This document shows, in pieces, positions 7,280 to 15,908 of a stretch of DNA of 43,889 bases. The notes beneath the pieces were generated by a model. It did no database searches, was not told the origin of the DNA, and worked only from the letters and a program-made list of their open reading frames with translations. Positions within the stretch are counted from its first letter, which is position 1. Each line of letters starts with the position of its first letter. The position numbers were made by a program, and so were the translations under genes. Origin of the DNA: an uncultured Lachnospiraceae bacterium (GTDB taxonomy: Bacteria > Bacillota > Clostridia > Lachnospirales > Lachnospiraceae); NCBI GenBank assembly GCA_947385425.1, contig CANDKY010000021.1, forward strand, positions 1-43,889, in the 5' to 3' direction.

Positions 7280-7936
7280 ATGTTGTTAGCAATATATGGA
7301 GCACACGGTCTGGCAAAGGAAGTATACATTATTGCAAAAAAAATAAACAATATACAACATAAATGGAATGAGTACTGCTTCATAGATGATGTAAATGAGA
7401 TAGTTGAGCTTCATGGAATAAAAGTTTATAAATTCAGTGAACTTATTCGGCAAAAAGACAAAAATGATGTAGAAATAGTAATAGCGGTAGGGGAACCCAG
7501 TCTCAGAAGCTTTATGTACGGTAAAGTAAAAGGAGAAGGTATCCGTTTGGCAACGCTGATACATCCAGGAGTGTATATTGATGAAACTACAGTCATTGGA
7601 GAAGGAGCCGTTATAGCAGAAGGCGTAACGGTAACTGCTGATGTAGAAATTGGTGCAAATACATATGTACAGCCTCATGCGGTGATTGGCCATGACATAA
7701 AGATTGGCCGGCATACAGTGATTGGTTCGAACTGCCAGATTGGCGGGGGAGATAGAATTGGCGACAGAGTATTTTTGGGGTTTTTATCGGGGACTACAGA
7801 TCATATTTCTATAGGCAATGACGCTATCATATCTGCCGGATCTATTGTTTTCAGAGAACTGCCCGAAGGGGTTATTGCGGTTGGTAATCCTGCGAGAATT
7901 GTAAAGAAAAATGAGAATAAAAAAGTTTTTAAGTAA
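7280..7936 (+). CDS. PglD/NeuD-like sugar acyltransferase
   Basis: The protein has 218 residues. Residues 1-85 form the Rossmann-like PglD N-terminal domain (LLAIYGAHGLAKE glycine loop, then FIDD). Residues about 95-205 are a left-handed beta-helix of hexapeptide repeats (IGEGAVIAEGVTV..., IGANTYVQPHAVIGHD). VGNPARIVK closes the helix as in NeuD/PglD. These enzymes acetylate, or otherwise acylate, an amino group on a nucleotide-linked amino sugar using acyl-CoA; acyl-ACP is possible here because a carrier protein is encoded nearby. ATG 7280 has GGAAGGGA 10 bases upstream and is preferred over 7253. It is the first gene of the lower-GC core, right after the MITE-like element. Confidence 0.85.
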   Translation: MLLAIYGAHGLAKEVYIIAKKINNIQHKWNEYCFIDDVNEIVELHGIKVYKFSELIRQKDKNDVEIVIAVGEPSLRSFMYGKVKGEGIRLATLIHPGVYIDETTVIGEGAVIAEGVTVTADVEIGANTYVQPHAVIGHDIKIGRHTVIGSNCQIGGGDRIGDRVFLGFLSGTTDHISIGNDAIISAGSIVFRELPEGVIAVGNPARIVKKNENKKVFK

Positions 7937-7952
7937 AAATGAGGACAATTAG

Positions 7953-8423
7953 ATGGAAAAAAGTCTTAAATTCGATTCGATGGGAATACAGCAATGTCAG
8001 AGAAACAGATATCCTTTGCTTTTTATTGACAAAATAGAAGAGGCTGTTCCTATGGAGAGAGCATATGCAATTAAAAATTTTTCGTATAACGAATGGTTTT
8101 TTCCGGCGCATTTTGATGATGAACCCAATGTACCCGGGTTTGTTCAAGTTGAAGCTTTGGCACAAACATTTTTGATGACATTTCTATGTGTGGATGAGTA
8201 TAGAGGGATGAAGACTGCATTTGTCAGTATTGACAGAACAAAATTTAAAAGGAAAATTGTTCCTGGGGACAGATTAGAGATATATGCCACCCTGGATTCT
8301 TTTAATCGGGGAGTCGCTAAAGGGCATGTAGAAAGTTATGTAGATGGGGAGGCAGCTTGTTCAGCCAGCCTTGTTGTTGCAATTCCGGATGTAATAAACA
8401 GATATAGGCCAGAGGCAAAATAA
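7953..8423 (+). CDS. FabZ-like hotdog 3-hydroxyacyl-ACP dehydratase
   Basis: In this 156-residue single hotdog fold, RYPLLFID matches the FabZ RYPFLLVD strand. FFPAHFDDEPNVPGFVQVEALAQ holds the catalytic His (AHF) and the Glu of the central helix (VEALAQ). It would dehydrate, or act in reverse on, a 3-hydroxyacyl thioester. It is not in a fatty-acid operon (no fabF, fabD, acc) but sits with an ACP, an SDR and a LuxE-LuxC protein, so a dedicated acyl pathway is likely. It starts 16 bases after the PglD-like gene and ends 1 base before the transketolase gene, indicating one transcript. Confidence 0.85.
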   Translation: MEKSLKFDSMGIQQCQRNRYPLLFIDKIEEAVPMERAYAIKNFSYNEWFFPAHFDDEPNVPGFVQVEALAQTFLMTFLCVDEYRGMKTAFVSIDRTKFKRKIVPGDRLEIYATLDSFNRGVAKGHVESYVDGEAACSASLVVAIPDVINRYRPEAK

Positions 8424-8424
8424 T

Positions 8425-9243
8425 ATGACAAGTAAAGAAATAGAAAAGTTGGCGCTTGCTGTGCGTAAGAGAATCATAAAGATGGCGTATGAGTGCAATA
8501 ATAATGTCCATTTAGGCGGGGCGTTATCTATGGTAGATATTCTAGCGGTTCTGTATGGAGATATATTATGTAATATTGGCGGTTCTTATGAAGAGCGTGA
8601 TAAGTTTATCCTTAGTAAGGGACACGGGGCATTGGCATTGTTTGCAACGCTTGGAGAGATGGGAATTATACCGGAAGAACGTCTGCATACTTATCTGTCA
8701 GATGGCAGTAACCTTTGTGCACATCCTGTAATGGAACCTGAAATCGGGATTGAGGCGTCCAATGGAAGCCTGGGGCAGGGTATTTCCATGGCGGTAGGGA
8801 TAGCCCTTTCTGCTAAGCGTAAGAAAAGAGATTATCAGGTATACACAATTATTGGCAATGGGGAAAGTGATGAAGGCCTGGTGTGGGAAGCATTGGCATC
8901 AGCGTCACATTTTCAATTGGATAATTTCACTCTTATATTAGACGATAATAAATTTCAGAATGACGGTGCAAGTGAAACGGTTATGTATTATCCGAATTAT
9001 AAAGAGCGGCTGCATGCATTTGGGTTTGATGCAGCAGAAATAGACGGCCATAATATTTCAGAAATATGTAAAGCGCTGAGAAGCCGCCATACAGAAAAAA
9101 AACCGAAGGCAGTTGTTGCTAATACAATAAAAGGATATGGGATCTCTTTTATGGAAAATGATAATAGCTGGCACCATAACCGCCTGACACAGAAAAATTA
9201 TGAGCAGGCAATGAGGGAACTGGAAGAATCAATATGGAGATAA
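8425..9243 (+). CDS. Transketolase N-terminal subunit, pair 1
   Basis: The 272-residue protein is the thiamine-diphosphate-binding half of a split transketolase. SKGHGALALFA and the TPP/Mg region GNGESDEG...LDDNKFQ are recognisable. The usual GDG of the TPP motif reads GNG, so a metal-ligand Asp is Asn; the second TPP protein at 13305 keeps GDG. Together with the next gene it would move a two-carbon ketol unit between a ketose and an aldehyde or thioester acceptor. Split transketolases occur in sugar and antibiotic pathways, including ones that load a glycolyl unit on a carrier protein. It overlaps the next gene by 10 bases. Confidence 0.88.
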   Translation: MTSKEIEKLALAVRKRIIKMAYECNNNVHLGGALSMVDILAVLYGDILCNIGGSYEERDKFILSKGHGALALFATLGEMGIIPEERLHTYLSDGSNLCAHPVMEPEIGIEASNGSLGQGISMAVGIALSAKRKKRDYQVYTIIGNGESDEGLVWEALASASHFQLDNFTLILDDNKFQNDGASETVMYYPNYKERLHAFGFDAAEIDGHNISEICKALRSRHTEKKPKAVVANTIKGYGISFMENDNSWHHNRLTQKNYEQAMRELEESIWR

Positions 9244-10196
9244 AGAAATCAGAAATCAAAAGATGGGCGGCAATGGGTCCAAGGGCTGCATTTGGAATGG
9301 GCATTTTAAAATTATATGAAGAGGAACCGGATTTTTTCGTTATGTCGGCTGATTTAGGAAGCTCGTCAGGGTTAGCGAGGTTTTATTCCAAGTATCCGGA
9401 AAGTTTTGTAAATGTCGGAATCGCAGAGCAAAATTTAATAGGTGTTGCAGCAGGGCTGGCGAAGGATGGGACGCCGGTATTTGCTACTTCCTTTGCACCG
9501 TTCATCTCAATGAGGGCAGGCGAGCAGATCCGCATGAATATGGGATATATGCACTTAAATATAAAGGCAGTAGGATTAGGCAGCGGGCTGGCAATGAACA
9601 CATTGGGGGCATCCCATTTTGGATTGGAAGATATAGCTGTTATGCGTACAATTCCCGGAATGACAATCCTGTGCCCATCTGATGGTCTGCAGATTGTAAA
9701 ATGTATTGAGGCTTCAAAGCACTACAATGGACCTGTATATATACGTTTATCGGGAGGTTCTGATATTATTTATGACGACAATTTCAATTATGAAATTGGT
9801 AAATCTATCATCTTAAAAAGGGGAAACAAGGTAGCCCTGGTTGGTGCAGGCTCCGTTGTTTCACAGGCGTTAAAAGCAGCGGATATGCTTGAAAAGCAGG
9901 GGATTTCGTGTACAGTCGTTGATATGCACACATTAAAACCATTAGATGAAGATACATTAAATTCATTGATAGAGTATGAACTTATTGTAACAATAGAAGA
10001 ACATACAATTATTGGCGGATTGGGCAGTGCAGTTGCAGAATACTATGCGTGCGGCGGCAAAAGGCCAAGGCAGGTAATGATTGGGATAAATGATTTTTAT
10101 CCTCATCCGGGAAGTTATGAATACTTATTGAATGAGTGTGGGCTGACACCGGAAAAAATTACGGAAAGAGTTATGGAAGTGTATGTTGGAAAATAA
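9234..10196 (+). CDS. Transketolase C-terminal subunit, pair 1
   Basis: The 320-residue protein carries the pyrimidine-binding and C-terminal domains. VNVGIAEQNLIGVAAGLA holds the catalytic Glu that activates TPP, RLSGG lies in the substrate region, and VVDMHTLKPLD and IEEHTIIGGLG are typical of the C-terminal domain. It would form an alpha2beta2 enzyme with the preceding subunit, whose stop it overlaps. It is followed by a 14-base overlap with the SDR gene, so this set is translationally linked. Confidence 0.9.
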   Translation: MEIKKSEIKRWAAMGPRAAFGMGILKLYEEEPDFFVMSADLGSSSGLARFYSKYPESFVNVGIAEQNLIGVAAGLAKDGTPVFATSFAPFISMRAGEQIRMNMGYMHLNIKAVGLGSGLAMNTLGASHFGLEDIAVMRTIPGMTILCPSDGLQIVKCIEASKHYNGPVYIRLSGGSDIIYDDNFNYEIGKSIILKRGNKVALVGAGSVVSQALKAADMLEKQGISCTVVDMHTLKPLDEDTLNSLIEYELIVTIEEHTIIGGLGSAVAEYYACGGKRPRQVMIGINDFYPHPGSYEYLLNECGLTPEKITERVMEVYVGK

Positions 10197-10929
10197 AAAT
10201 ATTGTCATTACAGGAAGTAACAGGGGAATAGGGTATGCTGTTTTAAAGGCATGTGCAGAAAACGGTGCGAATGTGTTTGCTTGTATGCGTAATAAATCAG
10301 ATGAAATGGAAAGGAAATTACATAATATCTCAGAGGAATATGAGGTCAATATCTATCCGGTTTATTTTGACTTGTGCGATGAACAGATGATTAAAGATGG
10401 CGTATCTGAAATTTTAAAATATAAAATACCGATTTCGGGGATTGTAAATAATGCAGGCATTGCCGGGGCAAAAAGTTTATTTCTAATGACAACAATGGAA
10501 GATATACGGAGTACATTTGATGTTAATTTCTTTGGACATGTTCTTTTAACGCAGCGCCTGCTAAAAAATATGATCCGGAATAAGTGCGGCTCTATTGTAA
10601 ATATAAGTTCAGCGGCTGCAATAGATGGGGATCCGGCACAATTTGGGTATATTACCAGTAAGGCAGCAATGATTGGTGCGGTAAAAAAGTGGGCGAATGA
10701 ATTGGGCAGTTATGGAATAAGAGCAAACGCGGTAGCGCCAGGAGTTACAAATACAGATATGGTTTCGGAAATGAGAGAGGAACTATTAGCCGATACAGTT
10801 GGGAATACGGCAATGCATCGAATAGGGCAGCCTGATGAGATTGCTAAAACGGTAGTATATTTGTTGTCTGATTACAGTAGTTATATGACGGGGCAGACAG
10901 TAAGAGTAGATGGCGGCTTACATCCGTAG
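10183..10929 (+). CDS. Short-chain dehydrogenase/reductase (FabG-like)
   Basis: The protein is 248 residues, usual for classical SDRs. Near the N-terminus TGSNRGIG binds the dinucleotide, followed by NNAG near residue 90. The catalytic Ser lies in NISSAAA and the Tyr-Lys pair in GYITSKAA. VAPGVTNTDM and the C-terminal GQTVRVDGGL also match FabG-type enzymes. It would reduce a 3-ketoacyl thioester or oxidise/reduce a sugar-derived ketone. The location between transketolase, ACP and FabZ-like genes fits modification of a keto product formed by ketol transfer. It overlaps the transketolase subunit gene by 14 bases and is followed by a 98-base gap. Confidence 0.85.
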   Translation: MLENKNIVITGSNRGIGYAVLKACAENGANVFACMRNKSDEMERKLHNISEEYEVNIYPVYFDLCDEQMIKDGVSEILKYKIPISGIVNNAGIAGAKSLFLMTTMEDIRSTFDVNFFGHVLLTQRLLKNMIRNKCGSIVNISSAAAIDGDPAQFGYITSKAAMIGAVKKWANELGSYGIRANAVAPGVTNTDMVSEMREELLADTVGNTAMHRIGQPDEIAKTVVYLLSDYSSYMTGQTVRVDGGLHP

Positions 10930-11027
10930 GCGGTATTTTATGTTTAAATGCATAACAGATTGTAATTAATGAAAAATGTAATGAAATTAGTATATATTAA
11001 GGCGGAATAAAAGGTTGGGATTATTGT

Positions 11028-12071
11028 ATGGAACTGAAAGATAATAAAAGAGTTCTCGAAAAAATGAGGGCTTTTGACAGATATATCAGCGAGCATGGCG
11101 GTGTAGGCACGGCACCAAGAGGACTATTGCTTAATTATAGTAATGCATGTAATTTCAAGTGCCAGCAATGTTTTACAGAGTCGCCAGGCAAACCGTTTTG
11201 CGGGACATTATCGTTAGACGATATAAGGAAATTGGCTGATGAAGCAGACGAATTGGGTATGTATGAAATTCTGATTGAAGGCGGAGAGCCATTAGTATGT
11301 AAAGAATTGTATGATATTATCAATATATTTGGCTCAGACCGCTTTTATATAGAAATGACTTCTAACGGATATCTGTTAACCAGGCAGATTGCGGAGAAAT
11401 TAAAACAGGCGGGTATGTCGCGGGTTTCGATTAGTTTGGACAGCACAAAGCCTGAAATACATGACGGATACCGGGGCGTAAAGGGTGCGTATGACCATGC
11501 ATTGAAAGCTTTGAAAAATGCAAAAGATGCTGGCATGCAGGCGTCCGTTAATTTCCTGGTAGGGCATTATAATATTCATTCGGGAGAAGTGGAAGAGATT
11601 GCAGAGTTCTGCCAGGAACATGATTATCATTTTTCGCTAGTGCTGGCTGTCCCGACCGGAAATTGGAAAGGGAAATTTGACGTGATGCTTACTTCGGAGG
11701 ATGCTGCATATTTGGAAAGCCTGAGAGGGAAGTATAAGCATTTTTGGAGGGATATATGGCCCCCGTTACCCAATAAGAAAGTACAGATAAGCGGATGCAT
11801 AGCGGTGAACCGTCCTTACATCAATCCATATGGTGATGTATTGCCATGTTCCTATTTACATATGAAACTTGGCAATATCAAAGAACAGCCATTGAAAGAA
11901 ATTATGGAATATGGTTTTTCGTATCCATATTTCAGTGAGCAGCATTACTGCTGTTATGCAGGGGAAGATGTCCGGTTTATGAAACAGTATTGCATGCATG
12001 ATATGTCAATATTGGAGCCTATTGATATTAAAGAAGTATTAAATAATAGAGGAGAAAATAACAATGACTAA
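11028..12071 (+). CDS. Radical SAM/SPASM-type protein A
   Basis: In this 347-residue protein, CNFKCQQC near residue 42 is the CX3CX2C iron-sulfur motif. EGGEPLVCKE is the GGE SAM-binding motif, and SISLDSTKPEIHDGYRG is the conserved strand of the MoaA/SPASM group. Later cysteines (near SGCIAVN, LPCSYLH, YCCYAG and QYCMHD) could bind an auxiliary cluster. Its stop overlaps the ACP gene start by 8 bases, so it may act on ACP-bound or small-molecule substrates of this pathway. That coupling is direct; the reaction is unknown. The ribosome site (AAAAGG) is weak and 13 bases away. Confidence 0.82.
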   Translation: MELKDNKRVLEKMRAFDRYISEHGGVGTAPRGLLLNYSNACNFKCQQCFTESPGKPFCGTLSLDDIRKLADEADELGMYEILIEGGEPLVCKELYDIINIFGSDRFYIEMTSNGYLLTRQIAEKLKQAGMSRVSISLDSTKPEIHDGYRGVKGAYDHALKALKNAKDAGMQASVNFLVGHYNIHSGEVEEIAEFCQEHDYHFSLVLAVPTGNWKGKFDVMLTSEDAAYLESLRGKYKHFWRDIWPPLPNKKVQISGCIAVNRPYINPYGDVLPCSYLHMKLGNIKEQPLKEIMEYGFSYPYFSEQHYCCYAGEDVRFMKQYCMHDMSILEPIDIKEVLNNRGENNND

Positions 12072-12303
12072 TCTGGAAAAGTATATTGCAGCGTTTGTAG
12101 AAGCGTTAGGAGTAGATGCGGATGTTGTGAATTCTACATTAAGCTATCAGTCTGTTGCTGAATGGGATTCCGTAGGACACATGAGTTTGATTGCAGAATT
12201 AGAAAATACTTTTGATATTGAGATGGAGACAGATGATGTAGTGGATTTTAGTTCTTTTGATACAGGGATAGGAATTTTAAAAAAATATGGGATAGATGTG
12301 TAG
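12064..12303 (+). CDS. Acyl carrier protein
   Basis: The protein has 79 residues and is acidic, with a four-helix carrier-protein pattern. EWDSVGHMSLI holds Ser36 in the DSxG phosphopantetheine attachment motif, and ELENTFDIEM is the usual helix after it. A strong GAGGAG ribosome site precedes the ATG. It would carry an acyl or ketol-derived group as a thioester for the nearby FabZ-like, SDR, ligase and LuxE-LuxC proteins. It sits between two radical SAM genes. It is not in a fatty-acid synthesis operon, so a dedicated carrier is more likely than the housekeeping ACP. Confidence 0.92.
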   Translation: MTNLEKYIAAFVEALGVDADVVNSTLSYQSVAEWDSVGHMSLIAELENTFDIEMETDDVVDFSSFDTGIGILKKYGIDV

Positions 12304-12331
12304 TTTTTATTTCATAGAAAGGAAAAGCCAA

Positions 12332-13312
12332 ATGAAGGAATTGACTCCACCAATTAGGGCAGATAGAAAACCTTTATGGGAATTGCTGCCCCTTGAACAG
12401 CCACTTAGGATAAATATAGATCCATGTGATGTGTGTAATATTAAATGCGATTTTTGTTTCCAAAGTAAGAGTAAGGAATTTAAAGGAAATATAATGACTG
12501 TCGAGATGTTCGAGAAAATAATTACGCAGTTGAAGGAATTTGCTGACCCAATAAATGTGATACATCTTTATGGTCTGGGAGAGCCTTTAATAAACAAGAA
12601 TATCCCTCAGTTTATTCGAATGGTTAAGAGTGAAAATGTGGGAAAGGAGGTAAAGACTACAACAAATGGTACTTTACTTACATATTCGCTAATAGATGAA
12701 TTGATGGAAGCTGGATTGGATGAATTGACTATTTCGCTAAATGGGTTAAGTGATGAGGATTTCGAGAGAATTACAAGAGTAAAGATAAATTTTGAGAATG
12801 TGTTTGACAATATTAAGTATCTATATGCTCATAAACGGAACTGTCATATACACATTAAGATAATTGGAGATTATTTTTCAGAGGAAGAGAAGAGTTTATT
12901 TATAAACCAAATTGGAGATTATGCGGATACCATAAATATAGACGGAACTACGAACCATTGGTCAGGGTTTAAAATTACGGCAAAACAACAGAAACAGTAT
13001 AATATTGGTGAAGGATCATTTAAAGAATGGCCTGTATGTGCGTTTTGCTTTTATGAGTTAGCGGTTCACAGTGATGGTTCTGTAAGTCCATGTTCCGTAG
13101 ACTGGCAAAAAGACAAACAAAATCTGGGGAATATAACGGAGTCGTCATTAAAGGAAATATGGAATTCTGAAAAAAGGAAAGAGATATTGGTAAGTTTCCT
13201 TGAAGGGACAAAGAATCCATATATAGCGTGCCGGGAATGCGAGTATCCTAATTCGGGAGCCGGTGTAAATTTAGAACCATATAAAAAGGAGTTATTAAAA
13301 AAGTATGTATGA
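12332..13312 (+). CDS. Radical SAM/SPASM-type protein B
   Basis: The protein has 326 residues. CDVCNIKCDFC near residue 28 includes the CX3CX2C motif, YGLGEPLINKN takes the place of the GGE motif (GLGEP) and LTISLNGLSDEDFERITR matches the MoaA/SPASM group. WPVCAFCFYE, SPCSVDW and CRECEYPN near the C-terminus are likely auxiliary-cluster cysteines. ATG 12332 lies 8 bases after GAAAGGAAA and is preferred over 12296, which would overlap the ACP gene. It overlaps the next transketolase subunit gene by 8 bases. Its substrate is unknown; it is a distant relative of protein A. Confidence 0.82.
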   Translation: MKELTPPIRADRKPLWELLPLEQPLRINIDPCDVCNIKCDFCFQSKSKEFKGNIMTVEMFEKIITQLKEFADPINVIHLYGLGEPLINKNIPQFIRMVKSENVGKEVKTTTNGTLLTYSLIDELMEAGLDELTISLNGLSDEDFERITRVKINFENVFDNIKYLYAHKRNCHIHIKIIGDYFSEEEKSLFINQIGDYADTINIDGTTNHWSGFKITAKQQKQYNIGEGSFKEWPVCAFCFYELAVHSDGSVSPCSVDWQKDKQNLGNITESSLKEIWNSEKRKEILVSFLEGTKNPYIACRECEYPNSGAGVNLEPYKKELLKKYV

Positions 13313-14075
13313 AAAAGATATCAGAGAACAAAAAGTGAATATTATTGAAATGGTGCATACTACCAAAATCGCGGCACATATGTCGCCCGCTATGGCAATG
13401 CTGGAAATATTTAATGTTTTGCTGCGAGATATCATGGATATAAAAAACGGGATTGATGATGAAAGAAGCGATAAGCTTGTCCTTAGTAATGGACATACGG
13501 CACTGGCATTATATGCGGTATATCAGACACTTGGAATAATCACGAAAGAAGATTTTTATACATATAAAAAGAAAGACAGCAGGTTTGGAGTCCATCAGGA
13601 TCGCCACCATACGCCGGGAACCATCATTTCTACGGGCTCACTTGGGCACGGGCTTCCTAATGCCATAGGCGTTGCATATGCATGGAAGCTTCAAGGGAAA
13701 AGCAACAGAATTTTTATCACTGTCGGGGATGGGGAGTTAAATGAGGGAAGCATTTGGGAAAGCGTTATTTTTGCTGCCAGGATGAAGCTGGATAATGTGT
13801 GCTGTATTGTCGATGATAATAAGTCGACAGAATACATGCCGGATATTATTGGAAAATTCAGGGCATTTGAGTGGGATGCGGTGGAAATTGACGGGCATGA
13901 TGAGGAGTGTCTGCGGGATGCATTATCGAAACAGCCAAAAGGCAGACCATATGTTGTCGTAGCTGATACGGTTAAAGGAAATGGAGTGGAATTGTTCGAA
14001 AATAATCACGCAGAATGGCATGAGAAGGCTGTTTCAGATGAGGATTATGCAATAATTATGGAGGAATTGCGCTGA
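13305..14075 (+). CDS. Transketolase N-terminal subunit, pair 2
   Basis: The 256-residue TPP-binding half has LSNGHTALALYA, STGSLGHGLPNAIG and VGDGELNEG...VDDNKST. It is clearly homologous to the 8425 protein but divergent, shorter, and retains the canonical GDG metal motif. With the following gene it forms a second complete split transketolase in the same operon. The presence of two distinct pairs suggests two different ketol transfers or a different donor and acceptor. It starts inside the end of radical SAM gene B. Confidence 0.88.
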   Translation: MYEKDIREQKVNIIEMVHTTKIAAHMSPAMAMLEIFNVLLRDIMDIKNGIDDERSDKLVLSNGHTALALYAVYQTLGIITKEDFYTYKKKDSRFGVHQDRHHTPGTIISTGSLGHGLPNAIGVAYAWKLQGKSNRIFITVGDGELNEGSIWESVIFAARMKLDNVCCIVDDNKSTEYMPDIIGKFRAFEWDAVEIDGHDEECLRDALSKQPKGRPYVVVADTVKGNGVELFENNHAEWHEKAVSDEDYAIIMEELR

Positions 14076-14076
14076 T

Positions 14077-14964
14077 ATGAATTTAATGACGTCAGAGTTT
14101 TATACGACAATAGAGAATGTGCTGGCAAAGGATGAGCGGGTAGTAGTTATTTTAGGTGTTTCAGGTGTAGGGATATGTGTGGATTTGTCCAAGAAATTTC
14201 CGGGGCGTTTTATTGATGCCGGGATCATGGAACAGTCAATTATAGGGATTGCATCAGGTATGTCGGTTGCGGGTATGGTTCCGGTTGTCTATGGACAATC
14301 AACTTTTATGATTGAACGTCCATATGAACAGCTTAAAGTTGATTTTGGATATCAAAAGCTAGGGGGAAATTTTGTTGTATATGGTGGCAGTACGGAATGT
14401 GGAACAATAGGGGCAACACATTGCTGCCCGGCCGCTTTGTCTGTTTTGTCTGTAATACCGGGAATGGAGATTGTTGTCCCGGGCAGCCCATATGAGTTTA
14501 CTTCACTTTTCATGGAGTCGTATGATAATGGCAATCCTACCATATACAGGACATCTATATTTTGCAATTCATATAATGGCTCGGTTGCATTTGGCAGGGC
14601 GAATGTCGTAAAGAAGGGAAGTAAGGCAACAATAATAGCGATAGGGCCGATGCTGGAACTGGCTATGCGGGCATTAGGGGATGAAGATGTCACGGTTTTA
14701 TACTATACGACAGTGGCACCATTTGATACGGCTGCTTTGCAGTCGAATTTTGTAAATGATCGGTTATTGCTCATGGAACCAGCATACCAGGGAGGCATTA
14801 TGCCTCAGGTATTAAAGGCTTTGCATGATAAAAAGATAAAGGCAGATTTTGTGGGATATCCTCATGAGTTTATTACGAATCATGGGTACGTCGCTGAGAA
14901 TGCGCCAATGTATGGGATGACAGCAGAGGCGGTAAGAAAGAAATATAAAGAATTAATTCAATAG
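14077..14964 (+). CDS. Transketolase C-terminal subunit, pair 2
   Basis: The protein has 295 residues. IDAGIMEQSIIGIASGMS contains the catalytic Glu, and the remaining pattern of pyrimidine domain and C-terminal Rossmann domain (TIIAIGPMLELA) follows the family. It is about 25 residues shorter than its counterpart at 9234, mostly in loops. It starts 1 base after the stop of its partner. The gap to the next gene is 8 bases. Confidence 0.87.
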   Translation: MNLMTSEFYTTIENVLAKDERVVVILGVSGVGICVDLSKKFPGRFIDAGIMEQSIIGIASGMSVAGMVPVVYGQSTFMIERPYEQLKVDFGYQKLGGNFVVYGGSTECGTIGATHCCPAALSVLSVIPGMEIVVPGSPYEFTSLFMESYDNGNPTIYRTSIFCNSYNGSVAFGRANVVKKGSKATIIAIGPMLELAMRALGDEDVTVLYYTTVAPFDTAALQSNFVNDRLLLMEPAYQGGIMPQVLKALHDKKIKADFVGYPHEFITNHGYVAENAPMYGMTAEAVRKKYKELIQ

Positions 14965-14972
14965 GTGACAGG

Positions 14973-15893
14973 ATGCGGGTAGGAGTAACCGGGGGAACGG
15001 GATTTATAGGGCAATATTTGCTCAGAGATTATGGAAAGGACTATGATTTTGTAGTTCCGGTCAGAGATAGAAAAAGAATTATAAAGGAAGGGATAAGTGC
15101 CCGGCTTGTAGAGAGCGATTATACGGTTGACAGTCTGAAAAAAGTATTCAAAGGCTGTGAAGCGGTAATCCACCTGGCGGCAAAAGGTATGCCTAAAAAC
15201 AGGGCTCCTTTAAAACTGGAGGATTACATATCAAATGTTACGGTAAATGCCAGTGTTTTTGAAGCATGTAAGGAGAGTGGAATTACCAATGTTATAAATG
15301 CGTCTTCCAAAGCCGTATGGGGCAGCCGGATACCGGCAGATATCCTGAAGGAAAATGAAAGAACTGCGCCGGAGGATGAATATGGTGTGAGTAAGCTTTG
15401 CGGAGAAGTGCTTGCGGAATTTTATAACAATAATTATGGAATGAGGATTAAGAGTTACAGAATGGGAGAGATATGCGGCATTGACTTAAGCAGAGGAATG
15501 CTGAACCCGTTTTGGTCAGTACTTTTAAATGCTTCTGTGAATGGAAAGCCAATACCGGTTTATGGAAAGGGGAGTGGCGGAAGAGATTTGATTTATGTGA
15601 AGGATGTGACACGAGCCCTGGTTACGGGTTTGGGTAAGGGGATAAAGGGGATTTACAATATAGGATCCAATCAAATAACCACAAATCTGGAAATTGCAGA
15701 GGCATTTTGCAGAGTCTTTCATAATAAAAGCGGAATACAGTTACATCCGGAGAAAGAGGAATGGGGAACAAAGAAATGTTTAAATACTGAGAAAGCAAAA
15801 CAGGAATTTGGATTCGAGGCCCATTATGATTTAATGCGGATAGTGGAGGATATAAAAGAGGAATATTATAAACAGAAAGTAATTCAGGCATAG
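14973..15893 (+). CDS. NAD-dependent epimerase/dehydratase (extended SDR)
   Basis: In this 306-residue protein, VTGGTGFIGQYL is the NAD-binding loop and IHLAAKG the next conserved strand. ASSKAVWG and EYGVSKLCGE carry the catalytic Ser/Tyr/Lys, and IYVKDVTRA is typical of UDP-glucose-epimerase relatives. It acts on a nucleotide-linked sugar or on a hydroxy-keto product. Neighbouring genes cannot decide between epimerase, reductase and dehydratase. It begins 8 bases after the transketolase gene and ends 15 bases before the next. Confidence 0.85.
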   Translation: MRVGVTGGTGFIGQYLLRDYGKDYDFVVPVRDRKRIIKEGISARLVESDYTVDSLKKVFKGCEAVIHLAAKGMPKNRAPLKLEDYISNVTVNASVFEACKESGITNVINASSKAVWGSRIPADILKENERTAPEDEYGVSKLCGEVLAEFYNNNYGMRIKSYRMGEICGIDLSRGMLNPFWSVLLNASVNGKPIPVYGKGSGGRDLIYVKDVTRALVTGLGKGIKGIYNIGSNQITTNLEIAEAFCRVFHNKSGIQLHPEKEEWGTKKCLNTEKAKQEFGFEAHYDLMRIVEDIKEEYYKQKVIQA

Positions 15894-15908
15894 AAAAGGA
15901 GAGACATT

